The translations under genes and the position numbers were made by a program. From assembly GCF_001039355.2 (NCBI RefSeq), contig NW_019775968.1:289039-353038 (forward strand): DNA of 64,000 nt, in the 5' to 3' direction. Of this stretch, positions 23,760-35,269 are shown piece after piece. The DNA comes from Lingula anatina. Its lineage: Eukaryota; Brachiopoda; Lingulata; Lingulida; Lingulidae. Position 1 is the first letter of the stretch. The number at the start of each line of letters is the position of its first letter. The notes beneath the pieces were generated by a model. The model was not told the origin of the DNA. It saw only the letters and a program-made list of their open reading frames with translations, and did no database searches.

Positions 23760-24770
23760 AGGACCACCTAGAGCCAGTGCATACTGAACTACCTTGAGGA
23801 GAGACTGGACATCTTTTACTCACATCCTTGGGAGATCAACAAAGAACTAGAGTTTGATGCCCCATTCATCATCAATATGGATGAAGTACCCATGACTTTC
23901 AACCTGGTACCTGAGAGAACCATCCACAAAAAGGGGGAGAAAAATGTTTACCGTATATACTGACAAATGGAGCTGAGAAGAGACTTTATGGTAGTGCAGG
24001 CAGTAGCTGCTGATGGCGGTAAACTAAAATTCGTGATAATTTTCAAAGGAATAAAACTGCAATATTAAAACATAATAGCACTAAATGTAGGTGGTATGAA
24101 ATGTATATTAATAACAAATATCGCTTCTTGACCAATGCACCACCTAATCAATCTAGTACAAAAGTAAACTATACACCACTATTTTATTTATGATTTAAAT
24201 GATATAATTTGGTTTTCATTTGTGCTGTTATTAAATTTATTCATTTTCTATCCTTTCAGGACCACGGCAGCTATATTCCCCTTAAGTCTCCTACAGTGTG
24301 GATGGTTGAAGACAAGAACTGATGGTCAAGTGTCTCTAATACATCCTGAGACCCTACATTGACAGACGCCCAGCTCTGCTGATACTGAATGTGTTTTCAA
24401 CTCAAAAGACTGAGAAAGTCAGAGACGTGGTGGGGAAAGACAATGCCACCATGGCTGTTATTCCTGGGGGCTGTGCATAAAGGGCCCAGTCCCTATATGT
24501 GTGCTTGAATCAGTCATTCAAAGTGCACCTAAGGAAAGCGTGGACTGAGCCAATATGGCAATAAACTATGGAAGTTTGACAAGCCAGCAAACAGGATGTC
24601 AACGCATGGGTAGCGTCGGCTTGGAGCAATGGCAGCTCTGAGATAATAATCAAGTCATTCAAAACAACGAAAATCATCAGCTCCTTGGAGGAGGAGGGAT
24701 CCTGTCCACTACCAATATTGTTCCAGATGTTTTCATTAGCAGTGATGATATGAGGTTATCTCCAGGGCAT
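23760..24770 (+). pseudogene. Pogo/Tigger-type transposase, degenerate
   Basis: The block around 23868 reads NMDEVPMTFNLVPER, which contains the first catalytic Asp of pogo-like DDE transposases. From about 24340 the frame gives RRPALLILNVFS, then AVIPGGCA and a stop, then LYVCLNQSFKVHLRKAW. Near 24600 it gives NAWVASAWSNGSSEIIIKSF, the C-terminal helix region of the family. Several stops and frameshifts interrupt it. Order and spacing fit one decayed transposase gene. The middle segment duplicates 20850-21053. Confidence 0.65.
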
Positions 24771-24879
24771 GGCAAGTACATCTTGGTAGACAATAATGAC
24801 TGGGATGGATATATCCATACTTCTTTAATTCCATTCTATTTCTTAAATTCTTTTGCAAAAAATATTTTCAACTTTCTTT

Positions 24880-25140
24880 TACAGTGAATTCAGTCTCTAA
24901 TTTTTAAAAGGACTGATAAAGATATTAAAAGAAAGTGGCAGGATCTGGCAAGTGCGTGTAAAAAAAGAGAGGCTGCACGGAGGTGTGAACTGACAAAGAC
25001 TGGAGGAGGTACCAACCCCATTCTTCCAACATCCTTCAAAAATATTCATTTAACACTGATTGTATTCATTCATAGATTATTGCAGTCCTTGGAAGAGACG
25101 CAGTGGAAGGATTCCCTGGGGGCCAGGACACATTTTAAAG
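24880..25140 (+). pseudogene. Myb/SANT-like DNA-binding protein fragment
   Basis: The first block reads IKRKWQDLASACKKREAARR and then LTKTGGGTNP. After an intron-like stretch, LGRDAVEGFPGGQDTF and a stop follow. This matches the Myb/SANT-like accessory proteins that accompany Harbinger-type transposons. Only about 60 residues remain. The neighbouring AT microsatellite and lack of further exons suggest a relic. Confidence 0.5.
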
Positions 25141-25158
25141 TCCTAGTACATATGGTTA

Positions 25159-25159
<1 letters not shown>

Positions 25160-25238
<79 letters not shown>
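25160..25238. repeat. (AT)n microsatellite
   Basis: About 39 perfect AT units. The reading frames across it are artefacts. Confidence 0.97.
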
Positions 25239-25240
<2 letters not shown>

Positions 25241-25829
25241 TAAGTATATATATACATATATATGAAGATAATATTTTGTTAACATGAAAACATGATTTAC
25301 TTCTATAGATTTCATACGAAAAATCAAATTATTCAAATATTTAATATTGATATGACATGATATGATGCCTGATTAAAGGTGATTAAAAAAATTTTCAGCA
25401 ACAAGCTGTGTGTTGGTAGAACCATCAGCATCATCACAAGGTAAAAAAATTAATAACTTTTAAAATATTACAGATTGAAAAGGTTGTTATTCAAGTTTTT
25501 ATTAATATGAATAATCATAAGTGTTATATGTACAGGTAAACTCTTTTCAATAATTGAATTCTAATAATAATGACATTTTTTTTCAGCAACCACAGCAATG
25601 GCCCCAGTTACAGAAGAATGTTCTTTATTATATAGTTTTTAATAAAGTTATTGTATAAGTTTATTATTTGGTAATAAAGTTATACAATAAAATTCATTTG
25701 ATGATAATTGTTTCATTGGTTCATTCATAACACTACATCTTGTAACCAGTGTAAGAAAATTAGGATTAAAAAATATAAATATTGAATTAAAATTCAGTGT
25801 ATAGAAAATTCACTGACTTTTCTTTTCAG

Positions 25830-26470
25830 AAGAAAGTGTGGACACAGGTGAACAACAACAACAACATACCTCAGAGGGCAAGAGTAACTGTTTATACTCA
25901 GTTGTCAAGCAAAAGTGGTTTGGCAATCAGGCCTCAGTTCGTCTTCAAGGGGAAAGGCACTTATCTACAGCAAATCTTGTGCCACCAGAGGGAGTAGTAA
26001 CTCACTGGAGCCCAAAAGGATTGTACAGAACTGAAACAATGCTTAATGCCATCAAGACCCTCACTAATCTTAATACACAAAACATGTTCAGCCATTGCTA
26101 GTGGGGTATCTATATCCTTGATGATTACTCCGTTCATGCTGCCAAATCAGTCCATGTGGTCTTCCTGGAATGGGGGCATGTCTTGTCTACATGGGTGGGG
26201 GCATTACACGAGATGTCCAGATTAACGTTACTCACTTACACCATCTTCTGATAATGGCATACATAGCAAAAGAATCTGGTGGAAGAGCTACGAAGAGAAC
26301 CAAACAAGATACCAACCACCTCATGCAATAACATGTTGGCTATGCATGCCAGTGCCTGCAGGGCTCTCTACACACAAAGACCAACATGTGCTTAAAGGAA
26401 AATTTCATACTGGTTAAAGATGAGCTTTTTGAATGGCTGGGTGAAGAGTTGGTGGAACTCCAATAGCAAG
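25830..26470 (+). pseudogene. DDE-superfamily transposase remnant (pogo-related)
   Basis: The frame from 25838 gives VVKQKWFGNQASVRLQGE and then VPPEGVVTHWSPKGLYRTE. After a stop it gives ILDDYSVHAAKSVH (about 26112-26155), where the paired Asp is the second catalytic position. Another frame continues with GGGITRDVQINVTHLHHLL, and the end is VKDELFEWLGEELVEL. Stops and frame changes separate the blocks. The order is that of a full-length DDE transposase. It runs directly into a 30-bp coding minisatellite at 26461. Confidence 0.5.
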
Positions 26471-26674
26471 ATGCCCCTGGAAGAAGATGTGGCAGAGGAG
26501 ATGTCTGTGGAAGAAGATGTGGCAGAGAAGATGCCCCTGGAAGAAGATGTGGCAGAGAAGATGCCCATGGAAGAAGATGTGGCAGAGAAGATGCCTGTGG
26601 AAGATGTGGCAGAGAAGATGTCCGTGGAAGAAGATGTGGCAGAGAAGATGCCCATGGAAAAAGTGATAATATAG
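26420..26674 (+). CDS. Open frame with a ten-residue tandem repeat
   Basis: From an ATG at 26420 the frame is open for 84 codons. From about 26470 it consists of a ten-residue unit of the form M(P/S)(L/M/V)EEDVAEK repeated about seven times. One copy lacks a Glu codon, so the DNA unit is 30 bp with one 27-bp copy. The repeat is very acidic and predicted to be helical. It lies at the C-terminal end of the decayed DDE transposase and could be its expanded tail. Expression is not supported by anything visible. Confidence 0.35.
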   Translation: MSFLNGWVKSWWNSNSKMPLEEDVAEEMSVEEDVAEKMPLEEDVAEKMPMEEDVAEKMPVEDVAEKMSVEEDVAEKMPMEKVII

Positions 26675-28134
26675 TGTGCATTCTTTTTTCTTTGTTATGC
26701 GTAAAAAGCCTAACATTAACTGTATAATTCAATGATTACTAGGTATTCAATCAATTTTCTTTATTATATTTTCAGCTGAGGTGATGGTAAAGGAAGATGC
26801 AGAACATAAGCTAACAGAAATATGGGAATTTATTTGTCTGACATGAGCAGCTAACTTTATGTTATAGACTACTGAAATTATTATGTACTTTAATATTACG
26901 AAGCTATTAAAGTATGATTGTTGACAAGAAAATGGTGTTATTGTTTATCAAAACATTGTGGGGAGGGGGGTAAATGAAATGTCTAAGCTATACAATCAAA
27001 TATTGCCAACATCTGTGAGCTGTTGTCCTCCAACACCAGGAGTATACTGTGCAGTTATTCATGTACCACAGGAGGATGAGGGAGTAGAACTCTGATGCTG
27101 ATAAAGAGTTAGATATACAAGATGAAGTTGAGAAGCTTGTACATGTACATATAAGCATTATTTTATGCTTTTCATTAATTTTTTTATGCATATATGCTGA
27201 TCAGTACTATTGTCAATGAGTATGGACCAGTGCTCCAGATTTCCCATTTCAATCCCTGATTTGCTATGGGCAGGAAACTAGGTTCAGAGATATGATCTGC
27301 CATTTTATTATCCTTTTATCTACCAAGAAATGCCACTCCAAAGCCAGGGCATTATGGAGTAATGATCAATCATTAAAAACATTAACGCCTTCTATGACTC
27401 TCATTATTGTTGTATTACATTACATACTACTCTTACTTTTGGATTACCAAAACCCTCAAACTAAATCATGGACCTTCAGACTTGTGAAACAAATGACTGC
27501 AAGCTAACAAGGTGGTCAAACATTCTTCCGTATACTGAACTTGTAACAATCTTATAAATTCACAAAAATATTTCTATATTGCTACTTTACTTTGATACAC
27601 TGGGTACATACTGTGGCAGCATTTCCAGTAAACAACATCAAAAAATATTCCAATTGCCGATTACTGAAAGTAAGGTACCAGCCTTATTTAAGTACAAAGT
27701 CACTGACTAAATTTCAAGTAAAACAAAGATACTTTGTGGCACTTTTAGGGTAATGTCAACAAAATGCATGAAATCTTTTTTATGAACCAGTGACATGGAT
27801 TTCTGAAAGAAACCTCCCTTTAACCAAAGCCACTCGGTGAATTCAAATTTAAACAAAATACAGTTTATCAGTTCTAAAGTAAACAACAGATTGTCACAAA
27901 GTGCTAAATATATGGTGATCCACTGGACAGACACAGTGATAAGAATATAGACAGACTGAAAGTGTCTGTATATAATAAATATGTGAATTTTCTATCTTCA
28001 ACTATGACCTAATAATAACAGAGATATCTACAACATCATTTCTGCACTTAAATATATATTCACATATAAACATTTTCCCCATATGTCTTCAGTGATGTGT
28101 CACTGATGACGTACTGTCTACCACAATCTCACTG
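26675..28134. other. Non-coding stretch, nothing recognised
   Basis: AT-rich sequence without convincing exons, terminal repeats or family motifs. A short G run occurs near 26955. Confidence 0.5.
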
Positions 28135-28920
28135 AATATGCTACCTCTACTAATACTGTAACAGTTTCCATGCATGTGGGGAACATTATTATAACACATC
28201 AAAACTGAGCTGAAATATATATTCACATTTAAAAATTTTTTTCACTGTTGTCTTTTTTTCTCTGTCTACCAGAATCTCACTGTATATATGCTGCTTCTAC
28301 TACTACTGTAACAGATTTCATGCATGTGGACAAAATTATTATAACACATCACAACTAAGCTGAAATATCAATTCACTTTTAACATTTCCATTATGTGTAT
28401 TTGTCTTCAGTGATAGGGTATTGTCCAACAGGATTCCCTAGCTTGCTGCATACCCTGCACCTATAGTTTCCATGCATATGGGGGATATTGATACTTTGTG
28501 TTACCTGGAATTTGTTGTGCAATTGTACTGTTCCATATAACTGGCTCCACTGGATCTGCCGTGTTTGGAAGTCTTGTTCTGGATGGTTTTGGCAGCTCTC
28601 TCTCTCTCACTCAGTATAAAACAACCTCTTGGTCTGCCAGCAGCTCGTCACATAATTCCAGAGAAATGTATTTGCTAAAATATAAATGAAATGGGTGTTA
28701 CAGTTTGCAATGCGCATATGATAATGTAAAAGTATTCTACACTTGTTTTAGGGCAAACTCCTTTTAATCAGAATTGTTCTGCAAAATGCATGCAACATTA
28801 AGATCATTTTGTATCACCATAGTTTAAACATACCTTGATACTGTTCTTATGTAAAAGGAACCACTTGGAAAGGCAACTATAATTCAAATGTGGAAAAAAA
28901 AAATCAGTTATGTTCACAAC

Positions 28921-30025
28921 CTGTAACTCTCCAGCCCTCCAATGTCTCCCTGCTTGAATTAAGTCTGTTTCTTTGTTCTTTGGAAATACCAGCTTTTTCT
29001 TCCTCCCAGGATGTCAGCCAGTCAAAGAATGTGTTCTACAGAGTAAAATGCACATGCATGAACAATATTTTAATACAAGTTTGTGAAGAAAATATAGATC
29101 AGTTTAAAATAACTAAATTGTTAACAAAAGAGGTATTGACAAAAGAATACTTATGACTAATTACTATAAAACCACAGGAGTACATGCAACATACAATAAG
29201 AGCAACAAATGCTTTTCTTGCCACATTAAAAAAATAAAAACAAAACACTCACTTTAATACAAAAATGTGATATTTTGTTTGATTCTACACAAAGGAAGGA
29301 GAATAGACAATTTACATATTGTTTACTGCTCATTTTGTGTACTACCAGCAAGAAGTTAAGTTAATTACCTGTTTACCATAGCAGTCTTGTCTTCGGCTGT
29401 TCATAGCCACTTGTCCTGAAATTTGTCACGTGTCTTGCACATCTGGGGGAGATGATGGGAGGTTCCTGCTGCTGCCTTATCTTTCTAGCTGTTCCCTTTC
29501 AGAACCTCTATATCCAGCCACAACATCTCACCAAGAAACCAACCTCACCATATGGGGAGGGAAGCTAAAAATGGAACAAGAATGTTTTTGTGAAGGTACA
29601 GAGACAGAAATCTGAAAGTACACTAGAGGCAGTTGTGAGAAAAATCAAAACTATGATACATTCCCAAGTTCTCATCTATGGCAGACATCAGTGTTGTGGT
29701 AAATGAACTGTGATAAGTTAAAAATGTACTTCTCTTTTGGGGTCTACTTCAGTAATTGTAACTGCTGAGACTGGCACAATCCCCATCTGATAAAAGTTAA
29801 ATAGACAAAACTCTGCCAAATCTGCCTAAACTTTTGTGAATTTTGCACACAAATTGCCTAACATCTGGAAAAATATGGTATAAGGATATCAGTTGGCTGT
29901 AACCAGTTGAAATGTATTTTTGTGAGGAGAAATGTGAGAGGAGAGGGAAAGTACCTGTTTAAATTCTGAATTATTACAAATATTATTGAAACCCAAAGGA
30001 AACACAAAATGTGTTAATTGGTGTT

Positions 30026-30077
<52 letters not shown>

Positions 30078-30309
30078 CCAGTTACCTTTTGTCACTTATA
30101 GAACAATACCAAAAACATGACTTGTAAAACAAGATCAACTGCAATCTTTGTGTATTACCTGTAAAAAGTCCCCTTAATGTCATGTGATGGGTGCCCCAAG
30201 GGAAGTAATGACCACTGCTCCACCTTGGGTCCAATACGTACCATCCCAAACTGACCACATCAAGCAGGCCACTACTGAGACCCATGACACTGTCAGAACC
30301 GTATGTGAG
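28921..30309 (-). other. Exon-like open segments in duplicated unit, no identified product
   Basis: On the minus strand of copy A, 30309-30159 is open for 50 codons between a TTTCTAG acceptor and a CAG/GTAAT donor, and includes VVSLGWYVLDPRWSSG. The segment 29035-28921 is open for 38 codons after a TCTGTAG acceptor and begins NTFFDWLTSWEEEK. In copy B the first is broken by a deletion. A third open segment, 32368-32194, is open in copy B but frameshifted in A. Phases do not link all three. I do not recognise a family, and these may be chance exons or a decayed gene. Confidence 0.22.
30030..30076. repeat. (GA)n microsatellite present only in copy A
   Basis: About 22 GA units with one interruption. 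The same position in copy B has none. Confidence 0.95.
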
Positions 30310-30497
30310 CTAGAAAAAAGATAAACATTCACTAAGCAAGACATTCAACCACTTGGCCACTGATGACCAGAATCTAATATATTTATATCTTGAATTCTCT
30401 GGTCAACAGTGATTCACAGAACATTACAATGAAAGCAGGTGGGATGTAGCTTTACTTTATCTGCCAGAAGATTCTACATCGCCAGTTAAAGTAAAAC

Positions 30498-31798
30498 CAG
30501 ACTTTACGAAAGGCGTCGGACCGTCGGACATGCCTGGCAAATTTCGTCTTTGTCCGATAAAAAATCCTGTATCGTCGGACCTTATGTCCGGCCAGTTTTC
30601 AAACTGACTGGAAATGTGTAAATATAAGGAATACGTTGTTGTTTCTTTTCTGGACGATATATTTTGCTTCATTCGAAAATAGAGACAGGGTAAAAATCTC
30701 GGGGAGTTCCCAGCTTATTATACATAATTTATTAACCTCAGTTTCACTCACAAATACTATTTTGTGACTGGCTGAGGTTGGGGGATTCCTGGATGATGTA
30801 ATGCACAGTCTCGTTTTCGTTTTTGTAATACTCCTAAAAATGGCCGCAACACATGTGCTCGTGCTATTTGCGTTTTTAAAGACTTGATCCTCTGTTTCTT
30901 CATTATTAGTCGTACACAGTACTCATGGATAAGCCTTTTGTTTAGAAAATAACTTTGTTGAACTATAAACACTTCGTTGGTGCAAAGCGTGGCAAAAATG
31001 AAAACGAAGTGAGGAAGAGAAACGGAAGTTTACTTAAATTGGAAAGAAGGTAGGCCCTGGCGGACTTACGATCTGTAGGAGAGGAAAATAGTGTGAGCCA
31101 AGTGTCAGGAGTACTAAAGTTATCATTTTGATCAATAGCAACATAAATATTACAGCTTTATTTCGGGTTCTTAAATTATGGAACATATGTACGTATTTGC
31201 ATGTACCGTTCACCACGAGTTGGAGAAAGTGCACATGAACTTGAGAAAAGCTCACAGTTTGAGTTTCTTTTAATAAAAAAAAAAAAAAGAAATAAAGTGA
31301 AGAAGGGACTTAGACTCGGGCTGGACAGTCCCTGTTAAAGCTTCAATTGAATGAAAGCGACCGCCTTACTGTGCTGTTTCAAAATGCAAATATTGCCAAA
31401 AACAACGTGTGAAATGGTTATCTGATTAACGGACGTTTTTATGGACATACATTTGATATTACTAGCTACACATTCTTCATACTTGTATTGTTTTTAGTCC
31501 TTGTGTCATTCCACAATGCCTTTTTCATTAAATAAAAAAACTTGTTATGCAAGTAATTTTTATTCTGTTTTTTTTTTTCTTATTTTACTTTTTTTACAAA
31601 TAAAAATATATCAAAAATTTAATATTTGATTTAATGTCAATTATTTAAAACGTTAGAAAATACACATGAAAACATGTATAATGGTTTATATTTCTATTAT
31701 TTAACTTCGGTCTGACAGATTTTGTTTCAGTCTGACAGAATTTTCAAGCTTGGCAGACCGAATGTCTGACAGATTTTTTTGGCCTTCCGTAAAGTCTG
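30498..31798. mobile_element. 1301-bp DNA transposon with 6-bp target duplication and known empty site
   Basis: The ends are CAGACTTTACG and its complement, flanked by TAAAAC at 30492-30497 and 31799-31804. The other duplicate has a single TAAAAC at 34174-34179 with the same flanks and no insertion, which fixes the boundaries. Inside both ends lie repeated GTCGGAC/GTCTGAC-type words. No intact transposase is visible, so it is non-autonomous. The 5-8 bp duplication and CAG start suggest a hAT-like relationship, which is tentative. Confidence 0.85.
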
Positions 31799-31823
31799 TA
31801 AAACTAGTACCAATATTCAAGTN

Positions 31824-34198
31824 AATATGCTACCTCTACTAATACTGTAACAGTTTCCATGCATGTGGGGAACATTATTATAACACATCAAAACTGAGCT
31901 GAAATATATATTCACATTTAAAAATTTTTTTCACTGTTGTCTTTTTTTCTCCGTCTACCAGAATCTCACTGTATATATGCTGCTTCTACTACTACTGTAA
32001 CAGATTTCATGCATGTGGACAAAATTATTATAACACATCACAACTAAGCTGAAATATCAACTCACTTTTAACATTTCCATTATGTGTATTTGTCTTCAGT
32101 GATAGGGTATTGTCCAACAGGATTTCCTAGCTTGCTGCACACCTTGCCTCTATAGTTTCCATGCATATGGGGGAAATTGATACTTTGTGTTACCTGGAAC
32201 TTGTTGTGCAATTGTACTGTTCCATATAACTGGCTCCACTGGATCTGCCGTGTTTGGAAGTCTTGTTCTGGATGGTTTTGGCAGCTCTCTCTCTCTCTCT
32301 CACTCAGTATAAAACAGACCTCTTGGTCTGCCAGCAGCTCGTCACATAATTCCAGAGAAATGCATTTGCTAAAATATAAATGAAATGGGTATTACAGTTT
32401 GCAATGCGCATATGATAATGTAAAAGTATTCTACACTTGTTTTAGGGCAAACTCATTTTAATCAGAATTGTTCTGCAAAATGCATGCAACATTAAGATCA
32501 TTTTTGTATCACCATAGTTTAAACAAACCTAAATACTGTTCTTATGTAGAAGTAACCACTTGGAAGGGCCATTATAATTCACATGTGAAAAGAAAAAAAA
32601 AATTAAAAAAAAAAAAACAATCAGTTATATTCACCACCTGAAATTCTCCAGCCCACTGTCTCCCTGCTTGAACTCTATGTCTGTTTCTCTGTTCTTTGGA
32701 AAGACCATCTATGTCTCCCTCCCAGGACATCAGCCAGCCAAAGAATGTGTTCTACAGAGTAAAATGCACATGCATGAACAATATTTTAATACAAGTTTGT
32801 GAAGAAAAGATAGATCAGTTTAGAATAAATAAATTGTTAACAAAAGAGGTGCTGACAAAAGAATACTTATGACTCATTACTTTAAAACCATGGGAATACA
32901 TGCAACATACAATAAGAGCAATAAATGCTTTTCTTGCCACATTTAAAAAAAAAAAAAAAAAAACTGACTTTAATGCAAAAATGTGATATTTTGTGTTTGA
33001 TTCTACACAAAGGAAGGAGAATAGACAATTTACATATTGTTTACTGTGAAACAAAGCCAATTGCTCATTCTGTGTACTACCTGCAAGAAGTTAAGTTAAT
33101 TACCTGTTTACCATAGCAGTCTTGTCTTCGGCTGTTCACAGCCACTTGTCCTGAAATTTGTCACGTGTCTTGCACATCTGGAGGAGATGATGGGAGGTTC
33201 CTGCTGCTGCCTTATCTTTCTAGCTGTTCCTTTTCAGAACCTCTATATCCAGCCACAACATCTCACCAAGAAACCAACCTCACCATGTGGGGAGGGAAGC
33301 TAAAAATGGAACAAGAATGTTTTTGTGAAGGTACAGAGACAGAAATCTGAAAGTACACTGGGGGCAGTTGTGAGAAAAATCAAAACTATGATACATTCCC
33401 AAGTTCCCATCTATGGCAGACATCAGTGTTGTGGTAAATGAACTGTGATAAGTTAAAAATGTACTTCTCTTTTGGGGTCTACTTCAGTAATTGTAACTGC
33501 CGAGACTGGCACAATCCCCATCTGATAAAAGTTATAAATAGACAAAACTCTGCCAAATCTGCCTAAAATTTTGTGAATTTTGCACACAAATTGCCTAACA
33601 TCTGGTAAAATATGGGATAAGGATATCAGTTGGCTGTAACCAGTTGAAATGTATTTTTGTGAGGAGAAATGTGAGAGGAGAGGGAAAGTACCTGTTGAAA
33701 TTCTGAATTATTACAAATATTAAGGAAACCCAAAGGAAACACAAAATGAGTTAATTGGTGTTTGCTGCTCTACACCAATTACCTTTTGTCACTTATAGAA
33801 CAATACCAAAGTCATAACTTGTAAAACAAAATGAACTGCTATCTTGGAGTATTACCTGCTATAAGTCCCCTAAATGTCATGGTGATGGGTGCCCTGGAGG
33901 AAGTAACGACCACTGCTCCACCTTGGGTCAAAAACTGACCACATCAAGCAGGCCACTACTGTGACCCATGACACTGTCAGAACCGCATGTGAGCTAGAAA
34001 AAGATAAACATTAACTAAACAAGACATTCAACAACTTGACCACTGATGACCAGAATCTAATATAATATTAATATCTTCTCTGGTCAACAGTGATTTACAG
34101 AACATGTAGATTACAATGAAAGCAGGTGGGATGTAGCTTTACCTGCCAGAAGATTCTACATTGCCAGTAAAAGTAAAACTAGTACCAATATTCAAGTA
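31824..34198. repeat. Direct duplication, copy B
   Basis: Second copy of the 28135-31822 unit, without the 1301-bp insertion and the (GA)n tract. It is bordered on the left by a single N and continues on the right into unique sequence. Confidence 0.9.
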
Positions 34199-35269
34199 AT
34201 ATTCAAGTAATGGACATTGGAAATGTGATTATAATTAGCTCCATCAAGCCTAACAGCTAAATTGTGACATCGGCAGGGGTTGCTGCCAGTGGAGCAAAAT
34301 ATATCTATGATGAAGATCATTCTGATGGAGACAGCGAAATTACAGCCCACTCTGCATTTTCCAAGCATTTGCACTAAAGGAGACCAGCAGCCTTCAATTA
34401 CAAATGAGTGGAAAAAGCTGTATGTAGCAGAGGAGAAAAAAAGTTATTTTTTATCGTAAGTGCATTTTCGGTTTCTGCCTCTCACCCTTTTTCTTTGCCT
34501 ATTAAAACATTACAATTCACTGCCAATATGAACTTCCAACAACAAAACAACAATATTTCATTCAAATTATTGTTTTTCTTTTTATATGTGATAAAAAGAA
34601 AAACAATAATTTGAATTTATACATACAGAGCTAATGAAACTGTTCTCTCATTAACAATATTTCAGTCAACATTGAGACTCTACAGATCAAGTATGGAGGA
34701 AAAGTTTTTGGTGCAGCAATCTGACAGCCATCTATTAGGTACTACACCAACCTGAAGGCAGACACAGTGTAAAAAAAAATTAAAAAAAGATGGATGCAGG
34801 AAAGACCTTAAGTTGCCATGGTGGAATTAATACTTTGGCAAGTGTCCTGGAAGAGCCCAACATGGAAACTAAAGCATCTACAAGGGGATACATCAAAGCC
34901 CAAACGAAAGTCCTTCAGCAATCTTCAGCAACCCTGGAGAACCCAAACACACTACGATCAAATTATTCACGAGGCAACAAATATGCACTAAAAAATACAG
35001 TACAAGCTATGAAATTCTAAAGAGGAATGTGAAGGTATCAGCAAACTTAGCAGCAATCATCTACAATCTACATAGCTGGATTCAGCACAGTGTATTTGTG
35101 AGGGAAATTACTGTAACATCCAAGAGCAAAAAATAATGTGCCACACATTATTTACTACACAGTCAATCAGACTGAGGACTTGAAACACATTTGTCATTTA
35201 GGCACATTCCTTGGATCCAACAATCATTTGTTACACAGACAATCAAATTCAGGACTTATGTCACTTAGG
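34199..35269. other. Low-information stretch upstream of MULE-like remnant
   Basis: Short frames with many stops. Some may belong to the N-terminal part of the decayed MULE-like gene that follows. Nothing firm can be assigned. Confidence 0.4.

Larger units (their letters stand above)
28135..31822. repeat. Direct duplication, copy A (2.38 kb plus a 1.3-kb insertion)
   Basis: Copy A matches copy B (31824-34198) almost base for base once the transposon at 30498-31798 is removed. The two copies are head-to-tail with a single N at 31823 exactly at the junction. Differences include small indels, a (GA)n present only in A at 30030-30076, and scattered substitutions. It may be a real tandem duplication or two haplotypes joined during assembly. 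Confidence 0.9.

Noticed and set aside
25070-25336. Frames rich in alternating Ile and Tyr
   Set aside because: They translate the AT microsatellite at 25160-25238. The same applies to frames over AT/GT repeats near 640 and GA repeats near 63760 and 30050.
26340-26732. Minus-strand Ser/His/Leu-rich repeat frames
   Set aside because: These are antisense readings of the 30-bp minisatellite, whose plus-strand frame fits the upstream transposase better.
29430-33350. Two nearly identical 61-codon plus-strand frames (29430 and 33165)
   Set aside because: Their similarity is explained by the direct duplication, and no start context, splice or domain supports them.
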